A stretch of 64,000 nt of DNA from Candidatus Saccharibacteria bacterium UBA1932. GTDB taxonomy: Bacteria; Patescibacteriota; Saccharimonadia; Saccharimonadales; Saccharimonadaceae. The stretch spans positions 11,721 to 75,720 of the forward strand of contig DDFI01000006.1 in assembly GCA_002337095.1 (NCBI GenBank), in the 5' to 3' direction. The notes below the pieces were generated by a model, which searched no databases, had not been told where the DNA came from, and saw only the letters and a list, made by a program, of their open reading frames with translations. This document shows, piece after piece, positions 8,650 through 16,509 of this stretch. Within the stretch, counting starts at the first letter, position 1. Each line of letters begins with the position of its first letter. The position numbers were made by a program, and so were the translations under genes.

Positions 8650-10188
8650 ATGCAGTGGCTGAATACAATTGTTGATCGGTTGATCGAGCTTCATGGCGAC
8701 GAAGAGATCGTGGTGTCTTCGGGTGTGTCGCCCAGCGGCACGTACCACTTGGGCACGCTGCGCGAGGTGATGACCGCCGAGGTGATAGTAGTTGAACTGC
8801 TGCGAAGGGGCAAGCAAGCTCGCCACATTCATATAGTGGATGACCTGGATGTGTTTCGCAAAGTGCCCGTAAATGTGCCAAGCGAGTGGCAGCAATATCT
8901 GGGCGTGCCACTGTGTGACGTGCCGGCGCCGGACGGGAGCGAGCGTAGCTATGCGGATTATTTTTTGGCAGATTTGATTGATGCTGGTGGCAAAATGAAC
9001 TTAGTAATGGAAGTGGTGCGTGCGCATGAACGCTATCGCGCGGGCGCATACACGGGCGTGATTGAGACCGCACTATCGCATATCGATACGGTGCGCCAGA
9101 TATTGAGAGAGGTGTCGGGCCGCGAGCTAGACGAATCGTGGTCGCCGATTCAGGTGCTCGAGCAGGGACGCATAAAAAACCGCCAGTTTGTGTCGATGAA
9201 CACCGAAAGTAAAGAGCTACGATATATCAATGCTAACGGCGCCGAGGCGACTGTGCGTTATGATGATGGTTTGGTCAAACTGAATTGGCGGATTGATTGG
9301 CCTGCGCGGTGGTCGCTATTTGGGGTGGACGCCGAACCATTTGGCCGCGATCATGCTACAAAGGGCGGATCATATGATACTGGCGTCGAAATCGCACGCC
9401 AGGTATTTGGCATAGAGCCGCCGCTGCCGGTGCCGTATCATTTTATTAATCGCGTCGGCGAAACAAAAAAAATGAGCAAATCTGCCGGCAATGTTATTAC
9501 CGCAGCGGAGTTATTGACGATTTTGCCGCCCGAAATCGTGAAATTTTTCCTATTTCGGTCAAGCCCCGACAAACAATTATTTTTTGGTGAGGGTGAGACA
9601 CTATTGAAATTATTTGACGAGTTTGCATTACTGCTCGAAAAGCCCGATAAGGAAGCTTGGGAGCAGCAGCTTGTGGAGCTGTGCCTTGACCGTGTGGCGG
9701 AGCGCACGGTAAGCAATGTACCGTTTTCGCACCTAGTGGCCAGCTACCAGGCGGCTCTACGTAACACCGACAATACCCTGGCAATTATCAAGCGCACCGA
9801 ATATGCTGATGTGGCCGAGGCGCAGGCTGATATCATTCGCCGCGAACTAGCGCTGATTGATGCCTGGCTTGACGCGTGGGCGCCAGATGAGCTGACGTTT
9901 AGCCTGGTAGAGTCGGTTGATGCCAGCCAGTTTAGCGATGACGAGAAGCGCTATTTTGCTCAGTTGGCCGACAAGATTCGCGCCGCGCCGGATGGTGCCG
10001 ATGGTGCGTGGTTTCATAATGCAATCTACGGTTTTAAAGACACGGCAGGCCTTGCGCCAAAAGACCTATTTACTAGCCTGTATCGACTAATAATCGGCCA
10101 ACAATCCGGGCCCCGCGCCGGCTGGTTTTTGAGCATATTGCCCCGTGATTGGCTAGTGGATCGCCTGATGCTGGCCGAAAAATGCTAG
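8650..10188 (+). CDS. lysS: Lysyl-tRNA synthetase, class I
   Basis: Charges tRNA-Lys, but with the class I (archaeal-type, LysRS1) fold instead of the usual bacterial class II enzyme. The HIGH-like motif is PSGTYHLGT (residues about 29-37), and KKMSKSAGN supplies the KMSKS loop. The helical C-terminal domain continues to residue 512. Class I LysRS occurs in archaea and scattered bacteria, including spirochaetes, alpha-proteobacteria and Patescibacteria. A GTG two codons upstream (8644) is an equally possible start; the -10 box ends at 8638. Confidence 0.92.
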   Translation: MQWLNTIVDRLIELHGDEEIVVSSGVSPSGTYHLGTLREVMTAEVIVVELLRRGKQARHIHIVDDLDVFRKVPVNVPSEWQQYLGVPLCDVPAPDGSERSYADYFLADLIDAGGKMNLVMEVVRAHERYRAGAYTGVIETALSHIDTVRQILREVSGRELDESWSPIQVLEQGRIKNRQFVSMNTESKELRYINANGAEATVRYDDGLVKLNWRIDWPARWSLFGVDAEPFGRDHATKGGSYDTGVEIARQVFGIEPPLPVPYHFINRVGETKKMSKSAGNVITAAELLTILPPEIVKFFLFRSSPDKQLFFGEGETLLKLFDEFALLLEKPDKEAWEQQLVELCLDRVAERTVSNVPFSHLVASYQAALRNTDNTLAIIKRTEYADVAEAQADIIRRELALIDAWLDAWAPDELTFSLVESVDASQFSDDEKRYFAQLADKIRAAPDGADGAWFHNAIYGFKDTAGLAPKDLFTSLYRLIIGQQSGPRAGWFLSILPRDWLVDRLMLAEKC

Positions 10189-10230
10189 CAGGCTGGGCAT
10201 AAAAGGCGCCCCTATGCCACCAAGTGCTGC

Positions 10231-10236
10231 TATAAT
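10231..10236 (+). promoter_or_regulatory. -10 box upstream of the bactofilin-like gene
   Basis: TATAAT at 10231-10236 lies 30 bases before the GTG start, leaving room for the AAGGGGA Shine-Dalgarno; a normal leadered transcript is expected. No convincing -35 was found. Confidence 0.5.
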
Positions 10237-10266
10237 GATAATAGACAATTAACGTAAGGGGAACAC

Positions 10267-11400
10267 GTGAAAAAACTACTAGCACTGCTCGTCGTAGGGC
10301 TCGGTATCACGGGTGCGGTGGTGGCATCGCAGCCACCAGTATCAGCAATGGGGCTAACCGGGGGCCAGAATAGCAATTATATCAAGGCTGATGAGGTGGT
10401 CGATGGCAGTGCTTTCCTGGCAGGGGAGTCTGTGACGGTCGATGGTACCATAAAGGGCGATTTGTACTGTGCTGCGCAAGATGTAACAGTAACCGGCACG
10501 GTCGAAGGCGATATATTATGCGCTGGCAAAACCATTACCCTAGCCGGAAAAGCCCACAATGTGCGTGTCGCTGGACAATATGTCCATGTACGCGGTAGCT
10601 ACACGGGAAATGTTTCGGCGGTGGCGCAATCGGTAGACATGGAGAGTTCGGCACGGATTGCGGGCGACCTGACGGGTGGCGCCAGTGATATTAGTATTGC
10701 GGGCGTTGTCGGCCGTGATGTTGTAATGAGTAGCTCGTCATTTATACTAACTGGCCAGGTAGCGCGTGACGTGACCGGGCGATATGAGACATCACGTATC
10801 ACGAAGGACGCGACGATTGGCGGGGTGTTCGACTACACGAGCGATAAGGATGCGGATATCGCTGGCCACGTAGCGGGCACAGTGGTTAGGCACGCGGTAC
10901 CAGCAGAAGAGCGGTCATCGCCACTACGTGATGCCGAACAGCTCGCCGTATGGATGCTCGGGTGCGTGGTGGCGGCAGTAGTAATTGCGGTGGTAGCGCC
11001 GCGCAAGCTGCGGGCAATTACTACCCTACGCAACGGCCAAGACATCCTTGCCGCATTGGGCATCGGTGTATTGGCGGTGTTTGTCGCGCCGGTTGTGTGT
11101 CTAGTACTGGCGTTTACGGTGGTCGGTATTCCGCTGGCTTGTATTGGCGTAGTGGCATGGGTGGCACTGGTGGCAGTGAGCTGGCCAGTTGTGGCGTATT
11201 ATATGGGCCAGCGGCTTTTTGCTTCGCGTGGCCTTAAGCCGGTAGTCACGACCATGTGTGGAGCGTTGGTGCTGGCAATTATCGGGTTGGTGCCGGTGGT
11301 TAATACGCTCGTGATGATGAGCGCAATCGTATTTGGTGCGGGCATGACTGTCTATGCGGTGCGAGCCGAACATGCCAAACCGCGCCGTCATAAATCATAG
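10267..11400 (+). CDS. Bactofilin-like (polymer-forming) protein with signal peptide and C-terminal membrane domain
   Basis: 377 residues. An N-terminal signal sequence ends near SQPPVSA (about residue 27). Residues about 40-210 form a right-handed beta-helix pattern typical of bactofilin/polymer-forming domains, with repeated short turns such as VDGTIKGDLYCAAQDVTV and VEGDILCAGKTITL. After a linker come about five hydrophobic helices (from LAVWMLGCVVAAVVIAVVA near residue 227 to the end) and a basic tail. This export-plus-membrane layout differs from classical cytosolic bactofilins, so the sheet probably faces outward. The GTG start has an AAGGGGA Shine-Dalgarno 6 bases upstream. An ABC exporter operon follows 40 bases later. 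Confidence 0.75.
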   Translation: MKKLLALLVVGLGITGAVVASQPPVSAMGLTGGQNSNYIKADEVVDGSAFLAGESVTVDGTIKGDLYCAAQDVTVTGTVEGDILCAGKTITLAGKAHNVRVAGQYVHVRGSYTGNVSAVAQSVDMESSARIAGDLTGGASDISIAGVVGRDVVMSSSSFILTGQVARDVTGRYETSRITKDATIGGVFDYTSDKDADIAGHVAGTVVRHAVPAEERSSPLRDAEQLAVWMLGCVVAAVVIAVVAPRKLRAITTLRNGQDILAALGIGVLAVFVAPVVCLVLAFTVVGIPLACIGVVAWVALVAVSWPVVAYYMGQRLFASRGLKPVVTTMCGALVLAIIGLVPVVNTLVMMSAIVFGAGMTVYAVRAEHAKPRRHKS

Positions 11401-11440
11401 CCAACTAATATCACAAGACACCTATCAAAAAGGAGGACCG

Positions 11441-12127
11441 ATGATCGAAATCAGCCATATTACCAAAACCTACGGCAAAAAGAAGAACGCATTTACCGCA
11501 CTCAACGACGTGAGTTTTACGATTCCCGATGGGGCATCTGTCGCCGTGGTGGGGCGCTCGGGTAGTGGCAAAAGTACGCTGATGCATGCCATGAGTGGGC
11601 TTGATCGCCCGGAAGCCGGCGAAGTGGTGATTGATGGAGATAATATTCTAACGTTCAAGCAAAAAGACGTAGACAAATTTCGCAGCAACGAGATGGCGTT
11701 TATTTTCCAGAGTTTTTTTGTGCAGGCAAATGAAAGCTGCTACAACAATGTGAGTTTGCCGCTCGAGATTGCTCGGGTACCTATGCGTCGTCGTCGAACA
11801 AAAATTTTGAAGGCGCTCGAGGCTGTCGGCCTGACCGACAAGGCTAAATCTCGTGCCCGCGACCTATCTGGCGGCCAGAAGCAGCGCCTGGCAATTGCGC
11901 GAGCAATCGTGAATGAGCCAACCATCTTGTTCGCTGATGAGCCAACCGGCAATCTAGATAGTGTGACTGGAACGCAGATCGAGGAATTGCTGTTTAGCTA
12001 CAATCGCGAACATGGCACGACGCTAATTATCGTGACGCACGATCACGAAATGGCCAAGAAATGTGACATGCAGATTCATATCAAAGATGGCAAAATCGAA
12101 TCGATTGAAGGAGGGGTGAAGTCATGA
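11441..12127 (+). CDS. ABC transporter ATP-binding protein (MacB/LolD type)
   Basis: ATPase subunit of a type VII (MacB/LolD/FtsE-like) ABC system, acting with the permease encoded next. Walker [11 protein letters not shown]-loop region, signature [15 protein letters not shown], and Walker B with [14 protein letters not shown] are intact. The frame is open further upstream, but the ATG at 11441 has a perfect AAAGGAGG Shine-Dalgarno and starts exactly at the family N-terminus [11 protein letters not shown], giving 228 residues. Its stop overlaps the permease ATG by four bases. Confidence 0.93.
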   Translation: MIEISHITKTYGKKKNAFTALNDVSFTIPDGASVAVVGRSGSGKSTLMHAMSGLDRPEAGEVVIDGDNILTFKQKDVDKFRSNEMAFIFQSFFVQANESCYNNVSLPLEIARVPMRRRRTKILKALEAVGLTDKAKSRARDLSGGQKQRLAIARAIVNEPTILFADEPTGNLDSVTGTQIEELLFSYNREHGTTLIIVTHDHEMAKKCDMQIHIKDGKIESIEGGVKS

Positions 12128-13488
12128 GACGAGCAGATATTATAAAGCGCGCAGGTCGCAATTTGCGGCAGGCAAAAGGCCGCACGATTCTCACAAGTCT
12201 TGCCATCGCAGTCGGTGCTTTTACTCTCACGGCAGCGCTTGCCGCTGGCCAAGGCACGAGAGATTATGCCGCTAAATTGCTGCAAAATAATGTCGATCCA
12301 CAAGCAATTTTTGTAGTAAAAGACAAATCATTATTTGAACAGGGTGGGCAGACTGGGCTACGCGAATATGACCCAGACGTTTCTACGACGGCAACTGGTC
12401 GTCCCGGAGCCACGCTGAAGCAGATGAATCAACAGGATGTAGAGTATCTAGAGAGTCGAGGCGACCTTGCCCAAATTGTCCCTGTTTATACGCTAAATCC
12501 AAAATGGGTCACTATTGAGGGCAACGACAAAAAATACATAGGGTCGATTGACTACTACGACGCGACAATCCTAAATGAGACAAAATCTGGTACGCTCCCG
12601 CCGATTGGTCAGCAAATTGCAGATTCCGACATCGTATTGCCAGAAAAATACATTGAGACTCTAGGAATTACGCCGGACGGCGCACTAGGTAAGCGGGTAA
12701 AAGTATTGTTCGCCCAGCAGGGGGCTCAGGTAAATCAGCAAGAACTACAAGCGGCATTAATGCGCGGCGGTGTCGACGAGGCGGCGAAGCTAGTTAAGCC
12801 TGCCGAAAAAGAATTTGAATTTGTAGTTAAAGCAGCTGCCAAAACAAGCACGATGTCGTTTGGGTCGACGCCTAGGATGCTAGTATCTGCCAACGCAGCA
12901 AAAATGATCAATGACTACCAGACGGCCGGAAGTGATGCTGCCGGTAAGTACACTGGCGTGTCTGCGGTAGCTAAGCCTGGTAAAAATCCTGATGAAATCA
13001 AAAAGCAACTTGAGGCAAAAGGATATGCCGCTCAGACCGCCAAAGACGCACAGGCACTTCTATTTACTATCGCAAACACGCTTCAGGGAATTGTAGTAGG
13101 ATTCGGGTTGCTCACGCTGTTTGCGAGTGTGTTTGGGATCATCAACACGCAGTATATCAGTGTACTTGAGCGCACAAGCCAAATAGGCTTGATGAAAGCA
13201 CTTGGGATGTCGCGTCGATCAATCGCTGCGCTATTCCGCTATGAAGCGGCATGGATCGGGTTCCTTGGCGGCGCGATCGGGGCCCTCGTCGCGTACACAG
13301 TAGGTACGCTTATGAATCCACAAATTAGTAAATGGTTAGACATTGGTGATAATGCGATACTCAAATTTGAACCACTCCATATGATTGGACTCATCGCGGC
13401 GCTCGTGATCATCGCGATAGTCGCAGGCTGGTTTCCAGCGCGAAAAGCCGCAAGGCTTGACCCCATTGAGGCGCTCAGGACAGAATAG
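12124..13488 (+). CDS. MacB/FtsX-like ABC transporter permease
   Basis: 454-residue permease with the MacB layout: one helix near the N-terminus (ILTSLAIAVGAFTLTAALAAG), a large extracytoplasmic domain of about 280 residues, then three C-terminal helices with the FtsX fold (TQYISVLERTSQIGLMKALG) and the PARKAARLDPIEALR ending typical of MacB permeases. Such pairs act as mechanotransmission exporters for peptides, lipoproteins or antibiotics. There is no membrane-fusion protein, as expected for a monoderm. The substrate is unknown. Confidence 0.9.
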   Translation: MRRADIIKRAGRNLRQAKGRTILTSLAIAVGAFTLTAALAAGQGTRDYAAKLLQNNVDPQAIFVVKDKSLFEQGGQTGLREYDPDVSTTATGRPGATLKQMNQQDVEYLESRGDLAQIVPVYTLNPKWVTIEGNDKKYIGSIDYYDATILNETKSGTLPPIGQQIADSDIVLPEKYIETLGITPDGALGKRVKVLFAQQGAQVNQQELQAALMRGGVDEAAKLVKPAEKEFEFVVKAAAKTSTMSFGSTPRMLVSANAAKMINDYQTAGSDAAGKYTGVSAVAKPGKNPDEIKKQLEAKGYAAQTAKDAQALLFTIANTLQGIVVGFGLLTLFASVFGIINTQYISVLERTSQIGLMKALGMSRRSIAALFRYEAAWIGFLGGAIGALVAYTVGTLMNPQISKWLDIGDNAILKFEPLHMIGLIAALVIIAIVAGWFPARKAARLDPIEALRTE

Positions 13489-13505
13489 TAGATAATGTAT
13501 CATCG

Positions 13506-13534
13506 AAAAGCCCAGTTCGCAATACGGGCTTTTT
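13506..13534 (+). terminator. Rho-independent terminator after the ABC permease
   Basis: AAAAGCCC (13506-13513) pairs with GGGCTTTT (13526-13533), and the T run ends at 13534. Confidence 0.85.
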
Positions 13535-13548
13535 GATCTTACCGGTGT

Positions 13549-13554
13549 TATAAT
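13549..13554 (+). promoter_or_regulatory. serS -10 box, leaderless start
   Basis: TATAAT ends seven bases before the serS ATG at 13562, which places the expected transcription start on the start codon. There is no Shine-Dalgarno. Confidence 0.7.
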
Positions 13555-13561
13555 AAGATTT

Positions 13562-14857
13562 ATGTTAGATATCCGATACATCAGGGACAATCCCGACCGT
13601 GTGCAGGAAGCGGCGCGGCAAAAAGGCTACAACGTAAACATCCGTGAGCTATTGTCGTCTGATGAATCGCGTCGTGAACTACAAACCAAGGCTGATGGTT
13701 TGCGTACTCGCCGCAACGAAATTGCTGGGCAGATGAAGGGCGGCAAGCCGGCGCCAGAATTGGTGGAGGAAGGCAAACGTCTGAAGGCTGAATTAGCAGA
13801 GGTAGAGGATCGCCTGCGTGGTGTTGATGAGGAATATCTACGGCTACTTAAATCCGTGCCAAATATGTCACACAACGATGTGCCGGTTGGGGCCAGCGAG
13901 GACGAAAATGTCGAAGTGAAGGTAGTGGGCGAGATTCCGGCGTTTGATTTTACACCCAAGAATCACTATGAAATCGCCGAAGCAAAGGGGTGGCTCGACA
14001 AAGAGCGTGCCGCCAAAGTTGCTGGTGCGCGCTTCGCGTACGTCATGGGTGATCTCGTGATGCTGCAGCAGGCGATCATCCAATTTGTTATGAGTTCGCT
14101 CACAAATTCAGAAGTGATCAAGCAAATCGCGGCCGATGCGAAGCTTAGTGTAGACACGAGACCATTTGTGCCAGTCTTGCCACCGCTGATGATTCGCACT
14201 GAACCCTACGACCAGATGGACCGCTTGCAGCCCAGTGACGACCGCTACAAAATCGAGGGCGAAGAGCTGTGGCTACAGGGCAGCGCCGAGCATGTGCTTG
14301 GTAGCATGCACGCGGGCGAGATTTTTGAGGCATCGCAGCTACCACTCCGCTATCTAGGATTTGCAACGAGTTTCCGCAAAGAAGCAGGTACGTACGGAAA
14401 GGACATGGAGGGCCTTATTCGTATGCATCAATTTGATAAGCTGGAAATGGAGAGCTTTACAGAGGCTAAAGATAGCTATAATGAACATCTCCTATTTATT
14501 GCTATACAGGAATGGCTACTCCAGCAATTGAAATTGCCGTACCACTTGCTGATGAAATGCACCGCTGATATCGGCAAGCCCAACGCGCGCGGCGTCGACA
14601 TGGAGGTCTGGTTGCCGGGGCAAGGTAAATATCGCGAGACACACACTGCCGACTACATGACAGACTACCAAGCGCGTCGTTTACAAACTCGCGTGCGTAT
14701 CGACGATGGAGTTGCGTTGGTTCATACCAATGACGCGACTGCATTTGCCCTTGGCCGCTGTATGGTAGCGATTATCGAGAACTACCAAACCGCCGATGGC
14801 AATGTGGTAATTCCAGAGGTGTTGCGACCATTTATGGGTGGTCGCGAGCAGATTTAG
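13562..14857 (+). CDS. serS: Seryl-tRNA synthetase
   Basis: Class II synthetase charging tRNA-Ser. The N-terminus MLDIRYIRDNPDRVQEAARQKG and the following long antiparallel coiled coil (residues about 30-100) are the tRNA-binding arm. The catalytic core carries LQGSAEHVLGSMHAGE, SFRKEAGTYGKDMEGLIRMHQF (motif 2) and ALGRCMVAIIENYQ (motif 3). The 431-residue length is normal. It heads an operon with pyrD, whose ATG begins one base after the stop. Confidence 0.95.
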   Translation: MLDIRYIRDNPDRVQEAARQKGYNVNIRELLSSDESRRELQTKADGLRTRRNEIAGQMKGGKPAPELVEEGKRLKAELAEVEDRLRGVDEEYLRLLKSVPNMSHNDVPVGASEDENVEVKVVGEIPAFDFTPKNHYEIAEAKGWLDKERAAKVAGARFAYVMGDLVMLQQAIIQFVMSSLTNSEVIKQIAADAKLSVDTRPFVPVLPPLMIRTEPYDQMDRLQPSDDRYKIEGEELWLQGSAEHVLGSMHAGEIFEASQLPLRYLGFATSFRKEAGTYGKDMEGLIRMHQFDKLEMESFTEAKDSYNEHLLFIAIQEWLLQQLKLPYHLLMKCTADIGKPNARGVDMEVWLPGQGKYRETHTADYMTDYQARRLQTRVRIDDGVALVHTNDATAFALGRCMVAIIENYQTADGNVVIPEVLRPFMGGREQI

Positions 14858-14858
14858 T

Positions 14859-15998
14859 ATGAAACAAGCAATTCGTGCAATTACTAATACTGTGTATAAA
14901 TATCTGGCCAAACCAATGCTGTTTCGCCGTACGCCGGATCACGTGCATAGCGGGCTGCTGAGTTTGGGTAGTATTGTGCAGCGGATTCCCATTGTATCGC
15001 TGTTGCCGGGGCTGTGGAGCCATCGACAGCCTGACATGCTGGCGCAGCAGATTCACGGCATATCGTATCAAAATCCCATAGGATTGTCGGCGGGGTTTGA
15101 CAAAAACATCGAGCTTGTGCCCCTGATGCGGCGAGTGGGATTTGGGTTTATGACGGGCGGGTCGGTGACATTTCATGAATGCGCGGGCAACACGCGACCA
15201 TGGTTCTATCGCCTGGCGCACTCGCAGTCTATTGTGGTGCGTGCGGGCCTGCCAAATCATGGCGTGCGGCGGATTTATGCGCGCCTCGAGCAATATCCGG
15301 CTGTGCTGTTTGTCGATTTTCCGCTCGTGCTATCGGTGGCCAAGACGAATTCGCGCGAAACGATTTCGGATCAGGAGGCAATCGATGATTATGTGGGCAG
15401 TTTGGTCGAGTTAGAGGGTTCATCGCGGGTGAGTCAGTACGAAATTAATATTTCGTGCCCGAATGCATTTGGAGGTGAGCCATTTACGACACCGGCAAAG
15501 CTTAACGCACTTTTGGCTGCGATTGACGAGCTTCGACTCGCGCGACCAGTGTATATCAAGATGCCTATCGATCTGACATGGGGGCAATTCCGCAAGCTGC
15601 TCGAGGTAATTTGCGCCCACAATGTACAGGGCGTGACGATCGGTAATCTGCGCAAGAATCGCGAAAACCTTAATCTCGAAGATACACTAACCGACGACAT
15701 GCGCGGCGGCCTGAGTGGTGCGCCAACACGCGAACTGTCTACCGAACTGATTCGCCGCACTTACGCCGCGTACGGTGATCAGCTGACGATTATTGGAGTG
15801 GGTGGGATTTTTGCGGCTGATGATGCCTACCAAAAAATCCGCGCTGGCGCCAGTCTTGTCGAGCTGATCACTGGCGTGATATTTGGTGGCCCTCAGATAG
15901 TGGGGCAGATTAATCACGATCTCGCCCGGCTGCTTGCCCGCGACGGCTACCATCACATTAGCGAGGCGATTGGCGCCGATCATCGTAGTAGCGTATAA
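14859..15998 (+). CDS. pyrD: Dihydroorotate dehydrogenase-like protein (class 2 layout, class 1-like active-site Cys)
   Basis: FMN-dependent oxidation of dihydroorotate to orotate is the family reaction. The N-terminal extension (MLFRRTPDHVHSGLLSLG, about residues 20-37), the 379-residue length and motifs GLSAGFDKN and IIGVGGIFAADDAYQKIRAGA look like the quinone-dependent class 2 enzyme. The catalytic-base motif, however, reads NISCPN with C200, as in class 1, where class 2 has serine. No other pyrimidine gene is in the window. The chosen ATG follows the serS stop directly; an in-frame GTG at 14838 lies inside serS and is less likely. Physiological substrate uncertain. Confidence 0.83.
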   Translation: MKQAIRAITNTVYKYLAKPMLFRRTPDHVHSGLLSLGSIVQRIPIVSLLPGLWSHRQPDMLAQQIHGISYQNPIGLSAGFDKNIELVPLMRRVGFGFMTGGSVTFHECAGNTRPWFYRLAHSQSIVVRAGLPNHGVRRIYARLEQYPAVLFVDFPLVLSVAKTNSRETISDQEAIDDYVGSLVELEGSSRVSQYEINISCPNAFGGEPFTTPAKLNALLAAIDELRLARPVYIKMPIDLTWGQFRKLLEVICAHNVQGVTIGNLRKNRENLNLEDTLTDDMRGGLSGAPTRELSTELIRRTYAAYGDQLTIIGVGGIFAADDAYQKIRAGASLVELITGVIFGGPQIVGQINHDLARLLARDGYHHISEAIGADHRSSV

Positions 15999-16036
15999 TG
16001 TATACATAGCAACGGTTACACGAAAGGGGTCTCTCT

Positions 16037-16408
16037 ATGATCGCAAATATCGAACTAACCGGCATCAACTATCAGGTTGATGACTCAACCAAAAAATACG
16101 TCCGCCGCAAAATTGGCACACTCGACAAGCTAGCGCCGCGGCATGCACGCAAGTCTCTGCGTGCAGCAGTAAAAATCGCCGAAGTCAATCGGCCAGCTGG
16201 TAATAAATACGAGGTAGAAGTGATCATGATGTTGCCCGACAAAACAATCGCCGCCAAAGATTCTACGCTGAACCCCCTCGCTGCGATAGATATCGTCGAG
16301 GCAAAGCTGCGAACTCAGCTCAAAAAATACAAAGAGACCTCGCTGCCGCACATCGCTCATCGCGGTTTGCTGGGACGATTTAAACGCAGCTATGCCCGCG
16401 AACAATAA
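16037..16408 (+). CDS. hpf: Ribosome hibernation promoting factor / RaiA family
   Basis: Short hibernation factor (123 residues) of the HPF/YfiA/RaiA type, which binds in the decoding channel of idle 30S subunits. The N-terminus IELTGINYQVDDSTKKYVRRKIGTLDKLAPRH matches the beta-alpha-beta-beta-beta-alpha S30AE domain, with LKKYKET near the end. It lacks the C-terminal dimerisation domain of long HPF. It has its own -10 TATAAT (15994-15999) and a GAAAGGGG Shine-Dalgarno. It lies just upstream of secA, an arrangement also seen in Firmicutes. Confidence 0.88.
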   Translation: MIANIELTGINYQVDDSTKKYVRRKIGTLDKLAPRHARKSLRAAVKIAEVNRPAGNKYEVEVIMMLPDKTIAAKDSTLNPLAAIDIVEAKLRTQLKKYKETSLPHIAHRGLLGRFKRSYAREQ

Positions 16409-16458
16409 TCCGCAGTAATTCCATCTGTTATTTCCTTTGCGAATAGGCCGCGAACGCG

Positions 16459-16464
16459 TATAAT
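16459..16464 (+). promoter_or_regulatory. -10 box upstream of secA
   Basis: TATAAT at 16459-16464, 45 bases before the ATG. The leader carries the GAGGGA Shine-Dalgarno. Confidence 0.5.
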
Positions 16465-16509
16465 AGTACGTAGTATTTTGCAGAAATTCTGACTAATAGC
16501 GAGGGAACA

